Of a stretch of 64,000 bases of DNA, positions 47,550-56,357 are shown piece after piece (the first letter of the stretch is position 1; every line of letters starts with the position of its first letter). The notes below the pieces were generated by a model that was given only the letters and a program-made list of their open reading frames with translations, ran no database searches and had not been told where the DNA came from. The stretch covers positions 1 through 64,000 of the forward strand of contig JAFLBG010000004.1 of NCBI GenBank assembly GCA_017303975.1, given 5' to 3'. The position numbers were made by a program, and so were the translations under genes. The stretch comes from Bacteroidota bacterium. Its GTDB lineage: Bacteria; Bacteroidota; Bacteroidia; JAFLBG01.

Positions 47550-48244
47550 TTATCTTTTGTTTTAAAATTTAATTCGCTGAATTTTACTTTTGATGCAACT
47601 GATCTGAGCTCGCAGCGATAAACGATCAGATCAATTTTTACTCTCCGGACGAGTTTGATTTGAACGAAGTCTGAATCTTCGTTTTCTATATAAATGTTTT
47701 TCAACTTATCTCTTAAATCCTTTATCAGTTGGTAATAAGGGTAGTGTTCAGATATATTTTTCAGATGTTCAGACTTTAGCAATAATGTAAAGGCATTTGT
47801 AATTTCAACTAAGTCAGCTAATGGCAAACTTTTTCTTTCAGAAATTAAAAGCAGAATTTCAATCAAGCATCGTAGGCGAACATTTATCCATGATACACTC
47901 TTTGTAAATGCCTTATTGTTCTGTACATATGCTTGAATTGAAACTTCAATACTTCTGCGCTTTAGTTGTGATATAATATCATTAACAAACCTGCTTTCAA
48001 GTTCCTTGTATTGCTTTTCAACTGTCTTTTCTTTTTTTATTACAACAGATTCCTCTTCAATTGCAGGAGTAGTTTGATGGATAATAACTTCTTTAGGCTC
48101 TTCAATAGATTTGCTCTCATTCCCAAATAAGGTAATAGCCTTCTTCTGCAAATGATTTAATTGCCGGCAAGATGCAGAGCAGAAATGTTTATCCACTCGT
48201 CTTGCTTCAAATTCTTTATTACAATATGCACAAGTCTTTATCAT
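47546..48244 (-). CDS. Zinc-finger protein of unknown function
   Basis: About 232 residues from ATG 48244. The N-terminus MIKTCAYCNKEFEARRVDKHFCSASCRQLNHLQKK has four Cys in CxxC...CxxxC spacing, an FCS-like zinc ribbon often found next to DNA-binding parts. The rest is helical and Lys/Leu-rich. An alternative start lies at 48301 but would overlap the next gene. The same zinc motif occurs in small mobile-element proteins. It sits between the two acidic paralogues. Confidence 0.6.
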   Translation of the reverse strand: MIKTCAYCNKEFEARRVDKHFCSASCRQLNHLQKKAITLFGNESKSIEEPKEVIIHQTTPAIEEESVVIKKEKTVEKQYKELESRFVNDIISQLKRRSIEVSIQAYVQNNKAFTKSVSWINVRLRCLIEILLLISERKSLPLADLVEITNAFTLLLKSEHLKNISEHYPYYQLIKDLRDKLKNIYIENEDSDFVQIKLVRRVKIDLIVYRCELRSVASKVKFSELNFKTKDK

Positions 48245-48245
48245 C

Positions 48246-48500
48246 TTAACTGTTTCTCCAATCGGTTTCTTCTTCTTCAAAACGATAGTAGTTATAATCA
48301 TCTAAAATGCTTTCGATGTTGGCGATTGCTTTTTGATGAAAGCCCAAGCCGTTTTGATACTCTACTTTGATTTCAATAAAAGCCTTATTTTCATTGACTG
48401 CTGTTATTTCATTTTTTAATTCCATCTCCAGAATTACTTTGACGATATCCGTCAAAATATCTAATGGAACTGTAAATCTTTTGAATGTGGCGGTTTCCAT
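48246..48500 (-). CDS. Small acidic protein, paralogue 2
   Basis: An 84-residue protein related to that at 47322-47549 (shared ELxNEIxxVxE and ESILDDYNYYRFEEEE-like end). It is placed 1 base upstream of the zinc-finger gene start and 1 base downstream of the 130-residue gene. Tight spacing shows an operon. Function unknown. Confidence 0.6.
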   Translation of the reverse strand: METATFKRFTVPLDILTDIVKVILEMELKNEITAVNENKAFIEIKVEYQNGLGFHQKAIANIESILDDYNYYRFEEEETDWRNS

Positions 48501-48501
48501 A

Positions 48502-48894
48502 TTATCTGAGTATTGATGTTTTTTTCTTAGTTGGTTTTACATACTTCTCCTTTTTGTTAAAGGAGATAATCTCATCATCTTCCTCCTCTTCTTTTGAAGC
48601 GTTAAAACGTTTTGACGTTTCTCCTTCCAATCCTTTTAAGGCCTGTTCAAGCTTACTATAGAAGTCTCTGTCCACCTGCTTTTGTTTTAGTTTAATTTCT
48701 GCGATGTCATCTTTTAAATCTTCTATTTGTTCTGTCATTGCTTTAAAGTTGTCCTGTAATGGTTTTACCCAAAGCATATAGCTACCACCCATACTGCCTA
48801 ATCCGCTCAGGATTGGGACTAACCATGATGGAATTCCTTTATCCTGATCTCCCTCAAGAATGTTACTTGTTTTGTTTTTCCCTTCTTCTGCCAT
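48502..48894 (-). CDS. Small membrane-anchored coiled-coil protein
   Basis: A 130-residue protein. IPSWLVPILSGLGSMGGSYMLWV (residues about 20-42) is a likely membrane helix, and MTEQIEDLKDDIAEIKLKQKQVDRDFYSKLEQALK forms a coiled-coil. The C-terminus is acidic, then basic. It is the first gene of the small-gene operon and its start lies in the first copy of an 82-base direct repeat. No family recognised. Confidence 0.6.
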   Translation of the reverse strand: MAEEGKNKTSNILEGDQDKGIPSWLVPILSGLGSMGGSYMLWVKPLQDNFKAMTEQIEDLKDDIAEIKLKQKQVDRDFYSKLEQALKGLEGETSKRFNASKEEEEDDEIISFNKKEKYVKPTKKKTSILR

Positions 48895-48969
48895 TGTTAT
48901 CTGTTTTTATGTTTTGACGTTTTACTGGAGCAAATTAACGGTGGTGTTTTTGGCCACTTTGTCGGTTTG
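48888..48969. repeat. 82-base direct repeat, copy 1
   Basis: It shares about seven of every eight bases with 49049-49130, with no gap. Read on the minus strand each copy holds an AAAACGTCAAAACATAAAAA-type leader, a TTTG-type -7 box (TTAATTTG here) and ends in ATGGCAG at a start codon. Confidence 0.65.
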
Positions 48970-49056
48970 AAAAAACTCTTTCAATGTTTTTTGATCTTTT
49001 TCAATGTTTTTCTTTCTGATGATCCCGCTTGATTTTCCTATTGCTTCTGCTGCCAT
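48922..49056 (-). CDS. Possible small gene (44 residues)
   Basis: Starts at ATG 49056 (MAAEAIGKSSGIIRKKNIEK...) and stops at TAA 48922-48924. It is basic and otherwise unremarkable. Evidence: its start and upstream leader duplicate those of the 130-residue gene through the 82-base repeat. It may be a remnant of a gene of which only the promoter region was duplicated. Confidence 0.35.
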   Translation of the reverse strand: MAAEAIGKSSGIIRKKNIEKDQKTLKEFFQTDKVAKNTTVNLLQ

Positions 49057-49130
49057 TGCTACCTGTTTTTATGTTTTGACGTTTTACAGGGGCAAAGTAA
49101 CGGTGATGGTTTTGGGCACTTTCCCGGTTT
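49049..49130. repeat. 82-base direct repeat, copy 2
   Basis: Second copy of the repeat at 48888-48969, containing the TTACTTTG-type -7 box and the start of the possible 44-residue gene on the minus strand. Confidence 0.65.
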
Positions 49131-49256
49131 GGGAGCGAGTTTTCTGTTTTTTCCTTAAAAGGAGTGAAAGGGAGTTATATTTTCTGTTCTTTTTAACTTT
49201 TTTAAGGTGGTTAATAAAAAGAATGCTGAAAAGGTTTCAAAAATCAAAACAAAGTA

Positions 49257-49278
49257 TATATTTGACATAGTTTGTCAA
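49257..49278 (+). promoter_or_regulatory. XRE promoter with overlapping palindromic operator
   Basis: TATATTTG (49257-49264) is a full -7 box. TTGACA-TAGTT-TGTCAA (49262-49278) is a perfect inverted repeat that begins inside it and runs into the likely transcription start. A bound XRE dimer would shut off its own promoter and the downstream operon. Confidence 0.7.
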
Positions 49279-49293
49279 GCCAACATAAGTAAA

Positions 49294-49584
49294 ATGAATT
49301 CACTCGGAGAAATTTTTCGAAAAGAAAGGGAAAAAAGAAATCTATTATTAAGACAGGTAGCTGGTTCAATCGATATGGATCAGGCAGTACTTAGTAAGAT
49401 AGAAAGGGATGAAAGAAAACCAACAAAGCAGCAATTGATAGAGTTGGTTAAATTTTATAAGCTAGACGAAAAAGAAATAATGGTTGAGTGGAATAGCCAA
49501 AAGCTTGTAAAACAACTTAAAAGCGAAGAGTATGCTATTGAAATTTTAAATCAATCGATTAAAAAATTGAAATCTAAAAAATAA
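49294..49584 (+). CDS. XRE-family regulator of the defence operon
   Basis: About 96 residues from ATG 49294, 29 bases after the -7 box. LGEIFRKEREKRNLLLRQVAGSIDMDQAVLSKIERDERKPT (residues 3-44) is a Cro/CI-type helix-turn-helix with a dimerising helical tail. It is followed after 3 bases by the PLD-helicase gene, so it heads that operon. The palindrome over its promoter indicates negative autoregulation, as in controller proteins of restriction-modification systems. It could also gate the timing of the methylase and nuclease partners. Confidence 0.85.
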   Translation: MNSLGEIFRKEREKRNLLLRQVAGSIDMDQAVLSKIERDERKPTKQQLIELVKFYKLDEKEIMVEWNSQKLVKQLKSEEYAIEILNQSIKKLKSKK

Positions 49585-49587
49585 GTA

Positions 49588-52500
49588 ATGACTCAAGAAA
49601 CTATAAATAAAATACATACTGATCTTACTTTTTTTACCAATGAAGAAGGTCAAACCTTGCTCGACCGTTTTAGAACAACGTTAAAGGATACTCAATATTT
49701 TGATGTTTTGGTTGGTTACTTTCGTTCTAGCGGATTTTATCAATTATACGAATCAATAGAGCCAATAGATAAAGTCCGTATTCTAGTGGGACTTGGGGTA
49801 GATGAAGATGCCTATAAAACAATAAATCAATATCAAACACAAACTATGTTTGATTTTGAATCCCATCATAATGCAAAAAAAGAATTTCAAAAGAATTTAA
49901 TAAATGAGATTGAGAACTCTAGAGAGATCGATGAAAGATTGGAAATTGGGTTACGACATTTCATAGATTTTTTGCAAGCGGATTGTTCTAATACTGAACA
50001 AGACAAAAAAAATGGTGGCAATGGTAAAAAACTTGAAATTAAAGCTTATCCTTCAAAAAATATTCATGCAAAAGTTTATATCAGTAGATATAAAGAAAAT
50101 ATAAGTCATATCCAATATGGTTCTGTTATTACGGGTTCGAGTAATTTTTCATTAAACGGTCTTGTTGCTAATAGAGAGTTCAATGTTCACTTAAAAGATA
50201 GACGTGATATTGAGTATGCCTTGAATCAATTTGAAACATTATGGAAAGACTCCATTGATATTTCTGATGAGTTTGTTGATTCGGTAAAGAACAAAACATG
50301 GCTCAACGATTCTATAAAACCTTATGAACTTTATCTAAAGCTTATTTACGAGTACTTACAGGAAGATATTAATCTTCAGGATAAATATGAATCATTTCTA
50401 CCTGATGGGTTTATGAAACTAGACTATCAAGAACAAGCAGTAATTCAGGCTTTGAAAAAATTGGAAGAGTATAATGGAGTATTTCTTGCTGACGTTGTTG
50501 GTCTCGGTAAAACATTTATAACAGCGCAACTCCTACAACAATTGAGGGGTAGAATACTTGTGATCTGCCCTCCTGTTCTACAAGACTATTGGAAAGAGAG
50601 TTTACTTGAATTCCGAGTGCCAGCAGAAGTTGAATCACTTGGTAAACTGGAAAGTATAATTCAGAAGGGAATAGAAAAATACGATTATGTAGTTGTTGAT
50701 GAAGCGCATAGATTTAGAAATGAAGCTACTCAATCTTATGCTGATCTGTTAGATATTTGTAGAGGTAAAAAAGTAGTTTTGGTTACAGCAACACCATTAA
50801 ATAATACTATTGACGATATTTTTTCTCAGCTAAAACTATTTCAAGCACCAAAGAATTCAACCATTCCGGGTGTTCCTAATTTAGTGTCCTTCTTTAATAA
50901 ATTAAAAAAGAAGTTGGATGAGTTTAAACCTAAAATCTATAAAGATGATAAGGGAGCTGTTTACAGACTACGTGAGGAGGAAGATGCTTATAAAAAAGCC
51001 ATCAAAGAGGTTTCTAATGAAATCAAAGATAAAGTTCTAAAACATGTAATGGTTAGAAGGACAAGGAAAGATGTAGTAAATTATTTTAAAAACGATATAA
51101 AAAACCAAGGCATTGTATTTCCTGAAGTTCAAGACCCGAGTAAGATTGTTTATTATTTTAAAGGAAAAACGGAAACTGTTTTTAATTCAACAATACAATT
51201 ACTTCAAAGTTTTAAGTATTCAAGATACATACCCTTGACCTACTATATAGGCAACAAAGGTTTAAGTGCATTTGAACTTCAGCAACAAAGAAACGTTGGA
51301 GGCTTTATGAAAGGAATATTGGTAAAGCGTTTAGAAAGTAGTTTTTTCGCTTTTAAACAAAGTGTAGATCGTTTTATTGATTCCTATAATAATTTCATTG
51401 CAATGTATAATCAGGGAACTGTATACATTAGTAAGAAAGTAAATGTATATGATTTATTAGACAATGATGATTTTGAAAAATTAGAGAAGTATGTTGAAGA
51501 GGAAAAGGCGCATAAATACGATTCTAAAGATTTCAGAAAAGATTTTATTACAGATTTAGAACATGACTTAGAAACACTTAAAGAAATAAAGAAGAATTGG
51601 GCGGCAATAAACGATGATCCGAAACTTGAACAGTTTGTTGCTGATTTAAAAAGTAATAAAAGCCTTAAGAAGCAAAAACTTGTTGTATTTACTGAATCAA
51701 AAGAAACTGGGGATTATATTTTTGAAAAATTAATCTCTGAATTTCCTGGAGAAGTTATGTTTTATTCAAGTAAGGGAGGACGACATTCGGATAGTAAGTT
51801 AGTTTCAAAACATAATATTTCTCGTGAAATAATTAAGAATAATTTCGATCCAACTCAAAAAGATAAATCTGATGATATACGGATTTTGATTACTACAGAT
51901 GTTTTGGCGGAGGGCATAAACTTACATCGATCAAACTGTTTAATTAACTACGACCTGCCTTGGAATCCAACAAGAGTGTTACAAAGGGTTGGGCGCGTTA
52001 ACCGTTTGGGAACAAAACATCCTGAAGTGTTTATATACAACTTTTTTCCTACAACACAATCAGATGAACATTTGGGATTAGAACAAAATATCACAAACAA
52101 AATTCAAATGTTTCATGACATTTTGGGAGAAGATGCCAAGTATCTTTCTGATGGAGAAGAAATAGGAAGCCAAGAATTATTTGATACTTTAAATAATAAG
52201 AAGTCATACACCGGAGAAGATGAAGATGGAGATTCCGAACTTAAATATTTGGAGTTAATTAGAAAAATAAGAGATAAAAATCCGGATCTATTTGAAAAAA
52301 TTAAAACCCTACCTAAAAAAGCTCGTTCCGGTTTTGAAACAACTAAAATTGAATCTGATCAATTAGTCACATTTTTCAGATTAGGTAAACTAAAAAAGTT
52401 TTATTTGAATGTAAATACTGAATCAAATGAAATAACCTTTTTTGATGCTGTAAAAATACTTGAATGTGATCCTAATACTGAAAGAAATAAAATACCGTCA

Positions 52501-52887
52501 AAACAGTACTTCCAAAAATTAGATATAAATAGAGCTAGGTTTGAATTAGACTCAACTATTTCGGATGACGATGAAGGAAGTGGAGGAAGATCAAATTTAA
52601 AATATATAGAGACTAGATTAAAAGATAAAACTTTTAAAAACTGTAAGCAGTTTACCGATAGTGATGAAGAGTTTATTAATGGTGTGAAATTTATGTTATC
52701 TCAAGGAAGCTTGGCAAAAAAGACCGCTCAAGCAATTAAAAAGGAATTTGAAAAGGTATTAGACCCCTTGCAAATGCTTGGCATACTGAGGAAACACATT
52801 AGAACTATTGTTGCGGAAGAAAATCAGCATGGAGGAAGTTTTACTAAAAGAGAAGTTATTTTATCAGGATATTTGACTAAGGCATAA
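49588..52887 (+). CDS. Helicase with N-terminal phospholipase D-like nuclease domain
   Basis: A 1099-residue protein. Residues about 10-235 are a PLD-like domain with the catalytic HxK (IHAKVYISRYK, near 160) and GSSN (ITGSSNFSLNGL). Residues about 275-860 are an SF2/SNF2-like helicase: Walker A VVGLGKTF near 305, DEAH (VVVDEAHRF) near 370, VTATPLNN, and motif VI QRVGRVNRLG near 800. An acidic C-terminal region follows. Combined nuclease-helicase proteins occur in anti-phage systems. It overlaps the methylase gene by 1 base. It may sense and cut foreign DNA. Confidence 0.88.
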   Translation: MTQETINKIHTDLTFFTNEEGQTLLDRFRTTLKDTQYFDVLVGYFRSSGFYQLYESIEPIDKVRILVGLGVDEDAYKTINQYQTQTMFDFESHHNAKKEFQKNLINEIENSREIDERLEIGLRHFIDFLQADCSNTEQDKKNGGNGKKLEIKAYPSKNIHAKVYISRYKENISHIQYGSVITGSSNFSLNGLVANREFNVHLKDRRDIEYALNQFETLWKDSIDISDEFVDSVKNKTWLNDSIKPYELYLKLIYEYLQEDINLQDKYESFLPDGFMKLDYQEQAVIQALKKLEEYNGVFLADVVGLGKTFITAQLLQQLRGRILVICPPVLQDYWKESLLEFRVPAEVESLGKLESIIQKGIEKYDYVVVDEAHRFRNEATQSYADLLDICRGKKVVLVTATPLNNTIDDIFSQLKLFQAPKNSTIPGVPNLVSFFNKLKKKLDEFKPKIYKDDKGAVYRLREEEDAYKKAIKEVSNEIKDKVLKHVMVRRTRKDVVNYFKNDIKNQGIVFPEVQDPSKIVYYFKGKTETVFNSTIQLLQSFKYSRYIPLTYYIGNKGLSAFELQQQRNVGGFMKGILVKRLESSFFAFKQSVDRFIDSYNNFIAMYNQGTVYISKKVNVYDLLDNDDFEKLEKYVEEEKAHKYDSKDFRKDFITDLEHDLETLKEIKKNWAAINDDPKLEQFVADLKSNKSLKKQKLVVFTESKETGDYIFEKLISEFPGEVMFYSSKGGRHSDSKLVSKHNISREIIKNNFDPTQKDKSDDIRILITTDVLAEGINLHRSNCLINYDLPWNPTRVLQRVGRVNRLGTKHPEVFIYNFFPTTQSDEHLGLEQNITNKIQMFHDILGEDAKYLSDGEEIGSQELFDTLNNKKSYTGEDEDGDSELKYLELIRKIRDKNPDLFEKIKTLPKKARSGFETTKIESDQLVTFFRLGKLKKFYLNVNTESNEITFFDAVKILECDPNTERNKIPSKQYFQKLDINRARFELDSTISDDDEGSGGRSNLKYIETRLKDKTFKNCKQFTDSDEEFINGVKFMLSQGSLAKKTAQAIKKEFEKVLDPLQMLGILRKHIRTIVAEENQHGGSFTKREVILSGYLTKA

Positions 52888-55800
52888 TGGAAAAAAAAGA
52901 AGCTACACAACTTATCGAAAAGACCTTTAATGCAAGGTTTGATTTAGAACAATTTACTTTCTTCCTAAAAAACTTGTTAAATGATTACGATGAGCAAAAG
53001 GAAAGAGATTGGGCTCAAGGAAATTACATATATGAGTCGTTTAGGGAGCATATCAATCGATTTAAACGATTAGGTATCTACACCGACCCAGAAGGAAACG
53101 AAATGGAACTTTTAGTTATTGAAACTAAAGCGACTTCAAAGCTAGAAAAAGCAAGAACTTCATTGAGAAATTTTGTTATAAAAAGACTTAATGATAAAGG
53201 CAGAGATTACGCACTTGCCGCCTTTTATAGCAGGGATGATAATGGTGCAGACTGGAGGTTCTCTTTTATTAAGATTGAACATGAAAGCTTTAGAGATCAA
53301 AAAGGAAAAATTAAAACAAAAAAGGAACTGACTCCTGCAAAGCGTTACAGTTTTCTCGTTGGTGAACATGAGCAAGCACATACTGCTCAGAAGCAACTAT
53401 TACCAGTCCTACAAAACACATACAGTAAGCCGTCCCTTGAAGATCTTGAAGGCTGCTTTAGTATAGAAAAAGTTACGGATGAATTCTTTGATCAGTATAA
53501 GGATTTATATATTAAGCTATCCGAACATTTCGAGAATGATGAACTTGTACAAAAAGTTATTAAAGATGCCGAAATTGAAACGGCTCGCTTTACAAAGAAA
53601 CTTTTAGGGCAAATTGTTTTCTTATATTTCTTGCAAAAAAAAGGGTGGCTTGGCGTTCCTAAAAATGAGCCATGGGGAAAAGGTGAGAAAAAGTTTGTTC
53701 AGAAATTATTTGATGATGCAAGCAAAAAAGAGAAAAATTTCTTTAATGATTATTTGAAATTTCTTTTTTACGAAGCTCTTGCTAAAGGACGAACAAAAAG
53801 TCCAGATCCTGCCTATTATAAAAGATTTGACTGTAAAATTCCATTTTTAAATGGAGGATTATTTGAGGCGGACTATGACTGGGAAAATGTTCAAATCGTT
53901 ATTCCAAATGAATTATTTAGGAATGAGGAAAAGAATAAAAATGGGGATAAAGGAACGGGGGTTCTGGATGTTTTTGATAGGTATAATTTTACTATTAAAG
54001 AGGATGAGCCACTTGAAAAGGAAGTCGCAGTTGACCCTGAAATGCTTGGAAAAGTATTTGAAAATATGTTGGAGATAAAAGAGAGAAAAAGCAAAGGAGC
54101 CTTTTATACTCCAAGAGAGATTGTACATTATATGTGTCAAGAAAGCTTGATACAATATCTTTTTAATTCAATAAATGATGATCAGGAAAGCTATCAGGCT
54201 TTAGGTGAAGATCAACTTGCAATATTTAGGGGTTCTAATAATAAAAAGGGGCAATCAAAACTTGAGATAGAACATTACGCAAAAAATTTGGTATCAAAAG
54301 AAGATATTGAAGTATTCATCCGAAAAGGATTTTTAGCAACAGAAAATGACACTACAATTATTGAAAAAGGCAAAGAAACCAGTAGCTATAAATTTCAATT
54401 ACCTGAATCAATAAGAGTTAATGCTGATATTATAGACAATAGAATTACAACCATTAAGATTTGTGACCCCTCTATTGGTTCAGGAGCTTTTCCTGTTGGG
54501 TTATTACATGAATTAGTTACTGCACAAAAGGTCTTGTTACCATATTTAAGTAAAGATTATTTAGTTTCAAAACTGAGTGAAATAGAACTTGATTATGAAG
54601 ATTATAAAGAAGACAATTCTAAATATATCTATCGTGTTAAAAGACACACTATTCAAGAAAGTATATATGGAGTTGATATAGATGCGTCAGCAATTGATAT
54701 TGCTCGTCTGCGCTTGTGGTTAAGTTTAATTGTTGACGAGGATGATTTTTATAGCATTGAGGCTCTTCCAAATTTAGATTATAAAATCATTAAGGGTAAT
54801 AGTATAATTGGTTTGCCTGAAAAAAATCTTGTAGACGATGATGCAACAAAAAAATTAGAAGTTTTAAAGGATGAATTTTTTGGTTTAACTGATGAAACAA
54901 GGAAAAAGCAACTTAGGAAAAACATTAATAATGAAATCAATAGAATATTATCAACGAGTGAAGAATTTACTGGAATAGTGATTGACTTTGATTTCAGGTT
55001 ATTCTTTTCTGAAGTTTGGCATAAGAAAAATGGTTTTGACATTGTAATTGGTAACCCGCCTTATATCTCGTATTATGGAAATAATGGACAAGAAATTACT
55101 GATTTAACAAAGAGTTATTTTAAAAATAATTATGATCATGTTATTAAAACGAATGATAGAATTAACAGCATGAATCTATTGACAGAAAAGGGGCTTAAAC
55201 TTCTTAATAAAAAGGGGTTCTTATCCTTTATTACAAATAAAACTCTTGCAGTATTGCCTTCCTATATTAACCTTAGAGAATATCTCTTGAAAAATTATTC
55301 CATTGATTTTATTGTAACTAATCTAGATCCTTTTGAGGCAATTGTTGATTGTGTTGTGTTTGGCATTAATAAAGAAAAGAAATCAACTAAACTAAAATAC
55401 TTTAAGGGACAGCTAACAGATTCAAAGTTAATCTCACAAATTGATTTTCAAAAGAATGGTAAACTTGAATTTCATGTAGGTGATAATAAAGAATTAATAG
55501 ATAAAATAGAAATTCATAAAAATAAATTGGAGGATATCCTCACTGTTAATAGGGGAGTAAATATTGGCGGGTGTTCAGAATACTTTTTGTCAAAAGAAAA
55601 GAAAGTTGGTTATTATCCTTATTTGGCTGGAACAAAGAATATTAAAAAATTTTCTTACAAACTAGATCCAGAGGATGGTTATTTTATTTTTGATTTAGAA
55701 CGAGAAAAGCAATTAAGAGATAGTGGGGCAACAATTGTTTTAGGAAACCCTGAGCGATATATTCAGCCTCATTTATTTATTCCTGAATCCGGTCAAACAA

Positions 55801-56357
55801 TTATGTCAGCTATATGTTTAGATCAAATTTATGGATCATACGGTTTATTAGTAGGCACATCTGATGATTTAAGTAATTTGAAATTATGCTGCGCGATTTT
55901 AAATAGTGAAATAATAAGTTATTATGCAATAGAAAAGGAGATTTTAAGAAAAGGAAATAAGGCTACCCCGCATGTCGGAGTTCGAGGACTCAACAGCATA
56001 CCTATACCTGTTTTCTCTGAGAAGGCAGTTGATATACTAGTTAATTTGGTTGACTATATTGTTTTTCTTAAAAGTGTTGATGAAAGAAAAATAGAAATTT
56101 CCTTTTTTGAAGCATTGTTAAATTCAATTATCTACGAATCATATTTCAGTAAAGAAATTGAAATGGTAAATAAACATTTAATTAAACATATACCGAAATT
56201 AAATAAAATAGATACCTCTTTGAATGACGAAGGGAATATGAAAATTATCACATCTGTATTTAACAAATTGTACGATCCTAATCATGTAGTAAGAAATAAT
56301 TTGGAAACATTAGATAGCATAGAAGAAATCAGAATTATTAAAGATTTTTTTAAATGA
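52887..56357 (+). CDS. Eco57I-type DNA adenine methylase with N-terminal nuclease-like domain
   Basis: A 1156-residue protein. Residues about 525-535 hold motif I (KICDPSIGSGAF) and NPPY (VIGNPPYISYY) lies near 722: the N6-adenine methyltransferase core of the Eco57I family. The C-terminal third (NRGVNIGGCSEYFL ... YYPYLAGTKNIKKF) resembles a target-recognition domain. In the N-terminus GNEMELLVIETKATSKLEKARTSLRNFV is like a PD-(D/E)xK nuclease strand, as in type IIG enzymes, but the full catalytic set was not seen. It overlaps the helicase and ATPase genes by 1 and 4 bases, so all are cotranslated. Confidence 0.87.
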   Translation: MEKKEATQLIEKTFNARFDLEQFTFFLKNLLNDYDEQKERDWAQGNYIYESFREHINRFKRLGIYTDPEGNEMELLVIETKATSKLEKARTSLRNFVIKRLNDKGRDYALAAFYSRDDNGADWRFSFIKIEHESFRDQKGKIKTKKELTPAKRYSFLVGEHEQAHTAQKQLLPVLQNTYSKPSLEDLEGCFSIEKVTDEFFDQYKDLYIKLSEHFENDELVQKVIKDAEIETARFTKKLLGQIVFLYFLQKKGWLGVPKNEPWGKGEKKFVQKLFDDASKKEKNFFNDYLKFLFYEALAKGRTKSPDPAYYKRFDCKIPFLNGGLFEADYDWENVQIVIPNELFRNEEKNKNGDKGTGVLDVFDRYNFTIKEDEPLEKEVAVDPEMLGKVFENMLEIKERKSKGAFYTPREIVHYMCQESLIQYLFNSINDDQESYQALGEDQLAIFRGSNNKKGQSKLEIEHYAKNLVSKEDIEVFIRKGFLATENDTTIIEKGKETSSYKFQLPESIRVNADIIDNRITTIKICDPSIGSGAFPVGLLHELVTAQKVLLPYLSKDYLVSKLSEIELDYEDYKEDNSKYIYRVKRHTIQESIYGVDIDASAIDIARLRLWLSLIVDEDDFYSIEALPNLDYKIIKGNSIIGLPEKNLVDDDATKKLEVLKDEFFGLTDETRKKQLRKNINNEINRILSTSEEFTGIVIDFDFRLFFSEVWHKKNGFDIVIGNPPYISYYGNNGQEITDLTKSYFKNNYDHVIKTNDRINSMNLLTEKGLKLLNKKGFLSFITNKTLAVLPSYINLREYLLKNYSIDFIVTNLDPFEAIVDCVVFGINKEKKSTKLKYFKGQLTDSKLISQIDFQKNGKLEFHVGDNKELIDKIEIHKNKLEDILTVNRGVNIGGCSEYFLSKEKKVGYYPYLAGTKNIKKFSYKLDPEDGYFIFDLEREKQLRDSGATIVLGNPERYIQPHLFIPESGQTIMSAICLDQIYGSYGLLVGTSDDLSNLKLCCAILNSEIISYYAIEKEILRKGNKATPHVGVRGLNSIPIPVFSEKAVDILVNLVDYIVFLKSVDERKIEISFFEALLNSIIYESYFSKEIEMVNKHLIKHIPKLNKIDTSLNDEGNMKIITSVFNKLYDPNHVVRNNLETLDSIEEIRIIKDFFK

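Larger units (their letters stand above)
48895..49293. other. Divergent control region between small genes and the XRE operon
   Basis: About 400 bases without a gene above 60 residues. It contains two 82-base direct repeats (48888-48969, 49049-49130), a possible 44-residue gene between them, and the XRE promoter and operator. So two operons pointing outward share one compact control region. Confidence 0.6.
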
